10,374 bases of DNA from JBJFCE01 sp051888775 (GCA_051888775.1 JBJFCE010000057.1:1-10374); one strand, 5' to 3'. Shown: positions 1 to 6,159, counted from the first letter of the stretch. Numbers and translations are program-made. Notes: generated by a model from the sequence alone, not told the origin.

Positions 1-165
1 ACCATTCGGGTGCCTGCGGCACCCTCATTCACGGGCTTCGCCCTATGGCTGTAGCTAAAGGCAAATTCGCCTGCGAGCAGTCGATTTGCCTTTAGCTACA
101 GCCGCATGGCTCATTGCCTACGCGCACATTCATGACGGATGTCCATTCGGACGTTTCCTGCCTTG
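1..165. repeat. cluster of palindromes, REP/MITE-like, cut by window start
   Basis: No gene is visible here. The stretch is a run of inverted repeats. The main one has perfect 20-bp arms at 47-66 and 84-103 around a 17-nt centre (67-83), which can itself pair CTG/CAG. Smaller hairpins are GGGTGCC/GGCACCC (8-14/18-24), GGGC/GCCC (33-36/40-43) and GTCC/GGAC (141-144/149-152). The 8-mer CCATTCGG occurs at both 2-9 and 143-150, suggesting two related borders. Density of structure and lack of coding potential fit an interspersed palindromic repeat family, but copy number cannot be seen from one window. Confidence 0.6.
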
Positions 166-200
166 AATAAGGTCATTATATCATATTGTATAAAAATAGC

Positions 201-231
201 AATTGACAGCAGGCTGCTGTCAATTTATGAT
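201..231 (+). promoter_or_regulatory. sigma-A promoter overlapping a 25-bp palindrome (possible operator)
   Basis: TTGACA at 203-208 is a perfect -35, followed after 17 bp by TATGAT at 226-231, five of six to consensus. The -35 and most of the spacer lie inside a perfect odd palindrome at 201-225 with 12-bp arms around a central G (half-site AATTGACAGCAG). A palindrome covering the -35 is a typical place for a repressor dimer, but it could equally be a stem in DNA or RNA. Expected transcription start is near 238, which leaves a leader of about 260 nt before the next coding start at 500. Confidence 0.6.
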
Positions 232-237
232 AAAGAT

Positions 238-453
238 ATCAGGTTGAAAAGGAACATTGTATGTTAAGCATTGTGGTAATGGAGAACAGAGCAAATTAAA
301 TATTTGCGGGACAGATGTCCGGAGACGATCTCGGGAGTAGTCTGCCCTTTTGTCTGCTTTACCGATGCGCAAAATGTTCCATGAAAGAGAAGAACGATTG
401 AATCAAAGACCATGCGAAAATTGTCGTGAGGCAGAAAGACGCATGGTCTTTTT
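238..453 (+). ncRNA. structured leader or small RNA, 6S-like in outline
   Basis: The stretch from the expected transcription start to a terminator-like hairpin contains no ORF but folds well by eye. GGAACATT (251-258) pairs with 373-380, GCAT (268-271) with 365-368, and GGTAA (275-279) with 359-363, forming a closing stem. Inside are a hairpin GCAAAT/ATTTGC (291-296/302-307) and a longer terminal stem: 308-315 with 341-347 (one bulged A), then 318-325 with 329-336 (one mismatch). A rod with a closing stem, a central bubble carrying a 5'-side hairpin and a terminal stem, about 150-215 nt long, preceded by a strong promoter, is the general architecture of 6S RNA. I see no diagnostic 6S sequence, so a cis-acting leader of the downstream gene is the main alternative. 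Confidence 0.4.
405..453 (+). terminator. terminator-like hairpin before the mutS2-like gene
   Basis: AAAGACCATGCG (405-416) pairs perfectly with 440-451 and the stem runs into five T (449-453). The loop of 23 nt is unusually long for an intrinsic terminator. It could end the 238-453 RNA, or act as an attenuator for the gene starting at 500. Confidence 0.55.
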
Positions 454-499
454 GCGCGCTTTTAAGAAAAAATGATAGAGCTTGAAAGGAAATGATAAA

Positions 500-2407
500 A
501 TGGAGATAGAGAATCGTTTGGAATTTACGAAGATAAAAGAAATATGGATGGAGTATGCTCTGACAGAGCATGCAAAAGAAGAGATCAGAAAGATTGTTCC
601 GTATCTGTCGGAAAATGAGTTGTCCGCAAAACAGCGTGAAACGACGGAAGCCAAAATGATGATCGAGAAATTGGGAAATCCGCCGCTTGTTTCTTTGTCC
701 GGGATAGCGGAACTTGTGGAGATTGCGCAGAAAGGGGACTGTCTGAGCGCCGTACAGTTGGAGGAGATCGAGAAAGCCCTCGTTGCGGTAATGCGTCTGA
801 AAAAGTATTTGCAGGGAGGCAAGCATTACAATATCTCGCTGGCATATGATGAAGAAGGCCTTTCGGAGCTTTTGGAGGTACGGGAGCAGATCAGCAGACA
901 GATCCGGAGCGGCAGAGTGGAGGATCATGCGACGAATCTGCTGTGGGAGCTTCGAAACGAGATAGAGCGGACAGAATGCCGGATGAAGGAAAAAGCAGAA
1001 GCAGTCATGCGGGCAAATAAGGAATGCATGTCGGACAGCTTTTGCACTTATCGTAACGGGCGTTTATGTGTACCTGTCAAAAAAGAATATAAGCACAGGA
1101 TCAGTGGAAGCGTTCTAGATAAATCCGCGACGGGCAATACGCTGTTCATCGAACCGACCGCGGTAGCAAACTATGAGGAGATATTACAAAGCTGCCGAAT
1201 AGATGCCGAAAATGAGGAACGCCGGATCTTATATACATTGACTGTTATGGTCGCGGAGCATGAAGAACAGATCAGGGCAGATATCCGCATCATTGAAAAA
1301 TTGGATTTTGCCTTTTCCAAAGGAAAGCTGAGTCTTTTCTATCAGGGGACACAACCTGAGATTCACACTGACCGGAAACTACGGCTGGTCAATGCCCGCC
1401 ATCCGTTGATGGACAGACAGATCTGTGTGCCGTTACAGCTTGAAATGGGTGACGGAATCAGGGGGATCGTCATTACCGGACCCAATACGGGAGGAAAGAC
1501 GGTTGCCATTAAGACCGTGGCATTAAATTGTATGATGGCACAATGTGGTCTGCATGTGGCATGTGAGGAAGCACGGATCTGTATGAACAGCAATTTTCTG
1601 TGTGACATCGGAGACGGGCAGAATCTGTCCGAGAATCTGTCTACTTTTTCAGCGCATATTGTCAATGTTCTGGAAATATTGAAAAAGGTCAATCGGGAAA
1701 GTCTGGTCATCATGGATGAGCTCGGTTCCGGAACCGATCCGACAGAAGGCATGGGCATCGCAATCGCTGTTTTGGAAGAATTGAAAAAGAGCGGGGCGCT
1801 GTTTTTGGTGACAACGCATTATCCGGAAGTCAAGCTGTATGCACAAAAGACAGAGGGGGTTCTTAATGCCAGAATGGCCTTTGATAAGGAAAGCATGAGA
1901 CCCTTATATCAAATGATCGTGGGCGAAGCGGGGGAAAGCTGTGCGCTGTATATTGCAGCCAAACTCGGCATGCCCGATCATATGCTGGAACGTGCGATGG
2001 AGGAAGCTTATGGCGGGCAGGCAAAAGAGAAACTGTCCGATCTGCTCATGGGAAATCAGCTGGAAAAAGAGCATACGGGCAAGGTTCAAAAGAAAAAAAT
2101 TGTTCACAGACAAGAAAAAGCAGAGAAATTCAAGCTGGGCGACAGTGTAATGGTATATCCGGATCAGAAAATCGGGATTGTGTGCCGGACGGCAAACGAA
2201 AAAGGAGTTCTACAGGTACAGATGCCGGATAAGAAGATCTGGATCAATCATAAGAGACTCAAACTGCACGTGGCAGCGGATCAGTTGTATCCCGAAGACT
2301 ATGATTTTTCGATTATCTTTGATACGGTGGAGAACCGTAAGCTGCGTCACCAGATGGAAAGAAAATATGTAGAGGGTGCGCAGATTGAGCTTGAGAAAGA
2401 AAATTGA
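500..2407 (+). CDS. MutS2-family DNA-binding ATPase lacking the Smr domain
   Basis: The protein is 635 aa. Start ATG 500 is chosen because AAAGGA (485-490) lies 9 nt upstream; a TTG in frame at 482 would overlap that site. The ABC-type ATPase of the MutS family is clear: Walker A GPNTGGKT (residues 327-334), an STFSAH signature-like segment, Walker B VIMDELGSGTDP (D406, E407) and the switch histidine in TTHYPE (H440). The N-terminal half is the helical core/clamp region as in MutS2, with no MutS1 mismatch-recognition domain. After the ATPase come a charged linker and a small beta domain (GDSVMVYPDQKIGIV) resembling the MutS2 KOW-like segment. Canonical MutS2 runs to about 780 aa with a C-terminal Smr nuclease domain. 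Here the protein stops shortly after the beta domain, at an intact stop codon, so it is an Smr-less paralogue and not an obvious pseudogene. Full MutS2 acts on recombination intermediates or collided ribosomes. Which of these this form does is not visible. Confidence 0.85.
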   Translation: MEIENRLEFTKIKEIWMEYALTEHAKEEIRKIVPYLSENELSAKQRETTEAKMMIEKLGNPPLVSLSGIAELVEIAQKGDCLSAVQLEEIEKALVAVMRLKKYLQGGKHYNISLAYDEEGLSELLEVREQISRQIRSGRVEDHATNLLWELRNEIERTECRMKEKAEAVMRANKECMSDSFCTYRNGRLCVPVKKEYKHRISGSVLDKSATGNTLFIEPTAVANYEEILQSCRIDAENEERRILYTLTVMVAEHEEQIRADIRIIEKLDFAFSKGKLSLFYQGTQPEIHTDRKLRLVNARHPLMDRQICVPLQLEMGDGIRGIVITGPNTGGKTVAIKTVALNCMMAQCGLHVACEEARICMNSNFLCDIGDGQNLSENLSTFSAHIVNVLEILKKVNRESLVIMDELGSGTDPTEGMGIAIAVLEELKKSGALFLVTTHYPEVKLYAQKTEGVLNARMAFDKESMRPLYQMIVGEAGESCALYIAAKLGMPDHMLERAMEEAYGGQAKEKLSDLLMGNQLEKEHTGKVQKKKIVHRQEKAEKFKLGDSVMVYPDQKIGIVCRTANEKGVLQVQMPDKKIWINHKRLKLHVAADQLYPEDYDFSIIFDTVENRKLRHQMERKYVEGAQIELEKEN

Positions 2408-2415
2408 AAAAAGAC

Positions 2416-2444
2416 TTGTATCCATCCATATCCCGGAGTATAAT
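2416..2444 (+). promoter_or_regulatory. promoter of the FMN riboswitch-ribU unit
   Basis: A perfect -10 TATAAT lies at 2439-2444, with a weak -35 TTGTAT at 2416-2421 and a 17-bp spacer. Transcription would begin about 10 nt before the riboswitch. It starts just after the mutS2-like stop codon, and no terminator separates the two. Confidence 0.6.
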
Positions 2445-2459
2445 GACATACATGAAAAA

Positions 2460-2622
2460 GGTATTCTTCGGGGCAGGGTGTAATTCCCTACCGGCGGTGA
2501 TTGCGAAAGCATAAGTCCGCGACCCGTTGATCTCTGCCCGTGATTTGAAAGCATCGGCGAGGTGGACGGCTGATTTGGTGAAAATCCAAAACCGACAGTA
2601 TAGTCTGGATGAGAGAAGAATT
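2460..2622 (+). promoter_or_regulatory. FMN riboswitch (RFN element)
   Basis: The conserved RFN blocks occur in order: ATTCTTCGGGGCAGGGTG near 2463, ATTCCC..ACCGGCGGTGA (from about 2483), AAGTCCGCGACCC (2513-2525), GGTGGACGGCTGATTTGGTG (2562-2581), then AAACCGACAGTATAGTC followed by TGGATGAGAGAAGAA, ending at 2620. The 5' ATTCTTC and 3' GAGAAGAAT ends pair as P1. The aptamer binds flavin mononucleotide. With the intrinsic terminator just downstream it should stop transcription of ribU when FMN is plentiful. The variable arm (about 2526-2560) differs among organisms and carries no unusual feature. Confidence 0.96.
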
Positions 2623-2655
2623 GACAGGATGTATGTGCATCATGTGGATTTTGAG

Positions 2656-2683
2656 TGCCCCGAATATATTCGGGGCATTTTTT
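2656..2683 (+). terminator. intrinsic terminator, expression platform of the FMN riboswitch
   Basis: TGCCCCGAA (2656-2664) pairs perfectly with TTCGGGGCA (2669-2677) around a TATA loop, followed by six T (2678-2683). It is 35 nt after the aptamer and before ribU, so it is the regulated terminator of a transcription-attenuating riboswitch. Confidence 0.92.
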
Positions 2684-2714
2684 ATGAAGAATTTCCTTTT
2701 TTATAAATTTTTTG

Positions 2715-2912
2715 TCATTTGCAAATTCAGTCAGCAGGATGCAAGGCTTACCCATAGACCTGTTCGCAGCGGGCACTGGGAGTCCGTCGGTACTTAGGTG
2801 CCGTATTTTGGCATCTTATGTACCGTTACGGACGAGGTGTAGCGAAAGCGTGCCCGCTGCGGACAGGTCTGTGGGTAAGCTTTGCATCCTGTTGACTGCG
2901 TTTTGCAAATGA
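2715..2912 (+). repeat. long-armed hairpin element, copy 1, in the ribU leader
   Basis: The continuous arms 2728-2775 and 2851-2898 (48 nt each) form 44 Watson-Crick pairs and 4 G.T pairs with no bulge. C2776-G2850 adds one more pair. An outer 11-bp stem (2715-2725/2902-2912) follows after a small internal loop. The core 2777-2849 (73 nt) folds as GTCCGTCGGTAC (2782-2793) against GTACCG (2820-2825) and ACGGAC (2828-2833), then AGGTGCC/GGCATCT (2796-2802/2810-2816), with a GC-GAAA-GC mini-hairpin at 2842-2849. The core recurs inverted at 3710-3782, while the arms do not. No coding potential is evident. The strand given is that of the core as read here. Confidence 0.85.
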
Positions 2913-2946
2913 TGGATCAATCATTTCATAAAAAGGAGAAGCTACA

Positions 2947-3591
2947 ATGGAAAACACAGAAGTAATGAACAACAAACAGGCAGGAAGCAATGAACACAGA
3001 AAAGCAGGAGTGAATGTCCGGGCGATGACAATGACGGGAATGTTATCGGCAATTGCTTTTCTATTGATGTTCTTTGATTTCAGCGTACCTTTTATGCCAA
3101 ACTTTATTAAGATGGATCTGTCGGAGCTGCCGGCTCTGATTGGCTCATTTGCGCTCGGGCCGGTATCGGGTGTGGCGATTTGTCTGATCAAGAATCTGCT
3201 GCATCTGATGAAGACGACAACCGGTGGAGTGGGTGAACTGTCCAACTTTATTCTTGGTGCTACCTTCGTATTTACGGCAGGTATGATCTATAAGCATAAG
3301 AAAAACAAAAAGAGTGCGATCATCGGTTCTTTAGTCGGAGCGGTTGCCATGGCTGTGGTATCGGTATTTTCCAACTATTATCTGGTATATCCGGTGTATA
3401 CCAAATTCATGCCGTTAGATGCGATTATCGCAGCTTATCAGGCGATCAATCCGAATGTGGATGGTTTATGGGCATGCCTGATCTGCTTTAATATGCCGTT
3501 TACCTTTGTAAAAGGTCTGTTCAGCGTGATCATTACACTGCTCATTTATAAGAGACTCTCACCAATCATCAAAGGCACACAGACCCGGTAA
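2947..3591 (+). CDS. ribU: riboflavin ECF transporter substrate-binding subunit RibU
   Basis: This 214-aa polytopic membrane protein is the S component that binds riboflavin for energy-coupling factor transporters. The shared EcfA/EcfA'/EcfT module must be encoded elsewhere. The family's hallmark stretch is present: KMDLSELPALIG, then FALGPVSGVAICLIKNLLH, then TGGVGELSNFILG in the middle of the protein. About six hydrophobic segments follow a 24-residue hydrophilic N-terminal extension. The start ATG is supported by AAGGAG at 2933-2938, 8 nt upstream. The FMN riboswitch and its terminator upstream independently support a flavin role: uptake is expected when FMN is low. The gene is monocistronic, closed by a terminator at 3605-3637. 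Oddly, a 198-nt hairpin element lies between the regulated terminator and the ribosome binding site, so the mRNA leader is much longer than the switch requires. Confidence 0.95.
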   Translation: MENTEVMNNKQAGSNEHRKAGVNVRAMTMTGMLSAIAFLLMFFDFSVPFMPNFIKMDLSELPALIGSFALGPVSGVAICLIKNLLHLMKTTTGGVGELSNFILGATFVFTAGMIYKHKKNKKSAIIGSLVGAVAMAVVSVFSNYYLVYPVYTKFMPLDAIIAAYQAINPNVDGLWACLICFNMPFTFVKGLFSVIITLLIYKRLSPIIKGTQTR

Positions 3592-3604
3592 AATTAAGAA
3601 GGGA

Positions 3605-3637
3605 AAGGGAACTGTTTTGTACAACAGTTCCTTTTTT
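3605..3637 (+). terminator. intrinsic terminator after ribU
   Basis: GGAACTGTT (3608-3616) pairs perfectly with AACAGTTCC (3623-3631) around a six-base loop, preceded by A-rich sequence and followed by six T (3632-3637). It lies 16 nt after the ribU stop and would end the riboswitch-controlled transcript before the second hairpin element. Confidence 0.93.
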
Positions 3638-3671
3638 GATACAAAGGTGATTGCGACACTCTGGCTGTAAG

Positions 3672-3820
3672 GTGGATCCGGTGCCGATAACCCTATCGGT
3701 AACCGGTACGCTTTTGCTACACTTCGTCCGTAACGGTACATAAGGTGCTAAAATACAGCACCTAAGTACCGACGGACTCACAGTACCGGTTACCGATAGG
3801 GTTATCGGCACCGGATACAC
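3672..3820 (-). repeat. long-armed hairpin element, copy 2, core inverted relative to copy 1
   Basis: Arms 3672-3709 and 3783-3820 (38 nt each) are complementary at every position except G3675/A3817. They enclose a 73-nt core at 3710-3782. Read on the minus strand, this core matches 2777-2849 of copy 1 at 67 of 73 positions by hand alignment, without gaps. The arms share no sequence with copy 1 beyond the closing AC/GT. The arms also contain an internal palindrome CCGATA-ACCC-TATCGG. The element sits between the ribU terminator and the promoter of the next gene, outside any coding sequence. The rest of the gene-free interval (3821-3882) shows nothing recognisable. Confidence 0.85.
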
Positions 3821-3882
3821 AGGCATACGCTTCCGGCTCCTTCTTGGGCTGAATTGTTACAGCTTTACAGGTATTTAGGGGC

Positions 3883-3910
3883 TTGCACTTTGCAACGTAT
3901 TGGATATAAT
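3883..3910 (+). promoter_or_regulatory. promoter of the ycxB-like gene
   Basis: A perfect TATAAT at 3905-3910 has TTGCAC (3883-3888) 16 bp upstream as a weak -35. Transcription would start near 3917, which also shows that the true start codon of the following gene lies downstream of 3917. Confidence 0.55.
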
Positions 3911-3974
3911 TAAATATGGTATAGTTTGGGATGCTGTCCGCATTCTTGCAAAACGCTTTGAAATGGAGAAAAAT

Positions 3975-4454
3975 ATGGAAGTAGAGTTTGACGTAAAGAT
4001 TTCCTGTAGCAATTTATATGACTATCTGGTTCATTACACATACATGTCGTTGCAAGGTATCATTGGTGTATTGGCGGGAGCTTTTTTCCTGATTGAATAC
4101 TTTATGAGCTTTCAGTTGATGTATCTGGCGGTGGCAATCGTGATTTTATGTTATCTGCCTGTCAGTTTGTTTTTAAAGGCAAAGCAGCAATCTTTAAATC
4201 CGGTATTTAAGCAGCCGCTTCACTATCGGATGACGGACGAGGGCGTTTTTGTATCGCAGGGAGAGGAAGAACAGATGCAGAAGTGGGAAGACATGTATAA
4301 AGCCGGTTCCACGATCAGTAGTGTATTGCTGTATACGGCAAAGAGAAGCGCTTCTATTTTCCCTAAAAAACAGTTACAGAAGCAGGATGTCTATGAAAAG
4401 GTGGTAGAAATGATTTCGACGCATATGCCGCCTAAGAAGGTAAATATCCGATAG
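3975..4454 (+). CDS. YcxB-like family membrane protein
   Basis: This is a 159-aa protein with two adjacent hydrophobic segments (about residues 26-44 and 47-68) after a short N-terminal strand region (MEVEFDVKIS), then a soluble C-terminal domain. The C-terminal part has LHYRMTDEGVFVSQGEE and W-E-D-M, then a YTAKRSASIFPKKQL-like segment, which matches the pattern of YcxB-like proteins (two membrane helices plus a PH-like beta domain). Function is unknown. ATG 3975 is chosen because GGAG (3966-3969) is 5 nt upstream and the family begins here. ATG 3963 is possible but lacks a site, and the frame's upstream extension runs through the promoter. It probably starts the transcript that continues into tsaE, after a 105-bp gap with no visible terminator. 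Confidence 0.75.
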   Translation: MEVEFDVKISCSNLYDYLVHYTYMSLQGIIGVLAGAFFLIEYFMSFQLMYLAVAIVILCYLPVSLFLKAKQQSLNPVFKQPLHYRMTDEGVFVSQGEEEQMQKWEDMYKAGSTISSVLLYTAKRSASIFPKKQLQKQDVYEKVVEMISTHMPPKKVNIR

Positions 4455-4559
4455 CAGTAAACCGGCGCAGGGCGCAGAACATGCGATGCAGACCAAATGC
4501 CGGATCAGGCGATTAGAGAGTGCGTCGGTGTGAGTAATCAGAAAATAGGAGTTAGTGAC

Positions 4560-4991
4560 ATGGTCATTGAGACATACGGACCGGACGAGACCTTTGCGGT
4601 CGGAAAGAAGATCGGGGAGAATGCACAGCCGGGACAGATTTATACTTTAAACGGAGATCTTGGCGTAGGAAAGACGGTGTTTACCCAGGGAGTAGCAAAA
4701 GGACTCGGCATCGAGGATACCGTGAACAGTCCAACTTTTACGATCGTACAGATTTATGAAGAAGGAAGAATTCCACTGTATCATTTTGATGTATACCGCA
4801 TCGGTGATATCAGCGAGATGGATGAGATCGGTTATGAGGATTGCTTTTATGGGGAAGGGATATGCCTGATCGAGTGGGCACAACTGATTGCCGAGCTGCT
4901 GCCGGAGAATGCAATCGCTGTTACGATTGAAAAAAATCCCGATAAAGGCATGGATTACAGAAAAATTACGATAGAAGGTGTAACGATTTGA
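4560..4991 (+). CDS. tsaE: tRNA t6A biosynthesis ATPase TsaE
   Basis: TsaE is the small P-loop ATPase that works with TsaB and TsaD in transferring threonylcarbamoyl to A37 of ANN-decoding tRNAs in the cytoplasm. The product is 143 aa, close to the family norm. Walker A GDLGVGKT (residues 32-39) is followed by NSPTFTIVQIYE, YHFDVYRI and LIEWA, all typical of TsaE. ATG 4560 is supported by AGGAG at 4547-4551, 8 nt upstream; earlier in-frame codons would add residues not found in the family. The stop overlaps the tsaB start by 4 nt (TTGA, 4988-4991), indicating translational coupling, which fits the two proteins acting in one complex. Confidence 0.96.
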   Translation: MVIETYGPDETFAVGKKIGENAQPGQIYTLNGDLGVGKTVFTQGVAKGLGIEDTVNSPTFTIVQIYEEGRIPLYHFDVYRIGDISEMDEIGYEDCFYGEGICLIEWAQLIAELLPENAIAVTIEKNPDKGMDYRKITIEGVTI

Positions 4992-6127
4992 AAATAGCGG
5001 CACTTGACAGTTCCGGACTGGTAGCATCCGTTGCGGTAATCGAGGATGATGTGCTGATCGCGGAATATACGGTAAATTATAAGAAGACACATTCTCAGAC
5101 ATTATTACCGATGTTAGATGAAATCAAGCGTATGGTGGAGCTTGAGCTTGGAACGCTTTCTGCAATTGCGGTTTCTGCAGGACCGGGGTCATTTACAGGT
5201 CTGCGAATCGGATCGGCAACGGCAAAGGGATTGGGGTTAGCACTCAATCTGCCACTGATTCCGGTACCCACGATCGATGCACTTGCTTATAATCTGTACG
5301 GAACGGATAAGCTGGTCTGCCCGATCATGGATGCCCGCAGAGATCAGGTCTATACCGGATTGTATGAATATGTAAAGAATGAAGCAGGTTCCTATGAGTT
5401 GCACAGGCTTTTGGAGCAATGTGCGATCGGCATTGAGGAACTTGCAGATAAGATAAATGTGTTTAAAAGAGAAGTGATATTCCTTGGTGACGGTGTTCCC
5501 GTCTTTCAGGAGCGTCTGTCAGAATTGATGAAGGTGTCATATTCTTTTGCACCGGCACATATGAACCGTCAGCGTGCGGCTTCGGTCGGAACGCTCGGAA
5601 TGCAACTGTACCGACAGGGAGTTTATGAAAGTGCTACAGAGCACAAACCTGTATATTTACGCGTGTCACAAGCAGAACGGGAGCGTAATGACACGATTGT
5701 CATACGAAAAATGCAGGAACAGGATTTGGAACAGGTCAGCAAATTGGAAGAAGAAAATTTTTCTATGCCGTGGTCTGTTGATTCCTTCCGCGAAATGGTG
5801 TCGCACCCGGATGCATTGTATCTGGTAGCGATAGATCGGGAAAGAGTATGCGGAACCTGTGGTGTCCGTAATATTTCCGGAGACGGTGAGATTACGAATG
5901 TTGTGATCCGGGAAGAATACCGCGGCAGTGGGCTGGCACAGAGAATGATCCTTGACCTGATTAGTCAAGGAAAGGAAATGGGAATTACAGCCTTTACCCT
6001 TGAGGTTCGTAAGAGCAATGCTGTTGCGATTCATGTATATGAGAAATTGGGCTTTGTGTCAGAAGGAATCCGTCCTCATTTTTATGCGAAACCGGATGAG
6101 GATGCTGTCATAATGTGGCGAAGATAG
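4988..6127 (+). CDS. tsaB-rimI: TsaB-RimI fusion: t6A scaffold plus ribosomal-protein N-acetyltransferase
   Basis: This is one 379-aa reading frame with two domains. Residues 1-225 are TsaB, the inactive ASKHA partner that pairs with TsaD in t6A synthesis: MKIAALDSSG at the start, SAGPGSFTGLRIG (about residues 63-75) and MDARRDQVYTGLY (about 113-125). Residues 235-379 are a GNAT acetyltransferase of the RimI type, with the acetyl-CoA loop REEYRGSGLA (R312, G313, G315) and the VRKSNAVAIHVYEKLGF / RPHFY end typical of RimI, which acetylates the N-terminus of ribosomal protein S18. A short linker (about 226-234) joins them without frameshift or stop. The start is TTG 4988, with GAAGGTG at 4974-4980, and it overlaps the tsaE stop. 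tsaB and rimI are adjacent in many bacteria, and fusion of the two is known in some Firmicutes. Confidence 0.94.
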   Translation: MKIAALDSSGLVASVAVIEDDVLIAEYTVNYKKTHSQTLLPMLDEIKRMVELELGTLSAIAVSAGPGSFTGLRIGSATAKGLGLALNLPLIPVPTIDALAYNLYGTDKLVCPIMDARRDQVYTGLYEYVKNEAGSYELHRLLEQCAIGIEELADKINVFKREVIFLGDGVPVFQERLSELMKVSYSFAPAHMNRQRAASVGTLGMQLYRQGVYESATEHKPVYLRVSQAERERNDTIVIRKMQEQDLEQVSKLEEENFSMPWSVDSFREMVSHPDALYLVAIDRERVCGTCGVRNISGDGEITNVVIREEYRGSGLAQRMILDLISQGKEMGITAFTLEVRKSNAVAIHVYEKLGFVSEGIRPHFYAKPDEDAVIMWRR

Positions 6128-6159
6128 CAGAAATTACCACCTCACAGATATGACATTGT

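Noticed and set aside
1..165. CRISPR-like array
   Set aside because: No regularly spaced direct repeats or unique spacers. The repeats are inverted and irregular, and no cas gene is nearby.
2210..2776. 188-codon reading frame on the minus strand
   Set aside because: It covers the mutS2-like 3' end, the FMN riboswitch and its terminator, and looks like an antisense shadow with no ribosome binding site.
2712..2912. 66-codon + strand frame spanning hairpin copy 1
   Set aside because: The stretch is a palindrome. Complementary arms keep frames open by chance, and no start signal supports translation.
4455..4559. Regulatory element between the ycxB-like gene and tsaE
   Set aside because: A loose CCGGC/GCCGG pairing exists, but no T-run, promoter or conserved motif could be supported.
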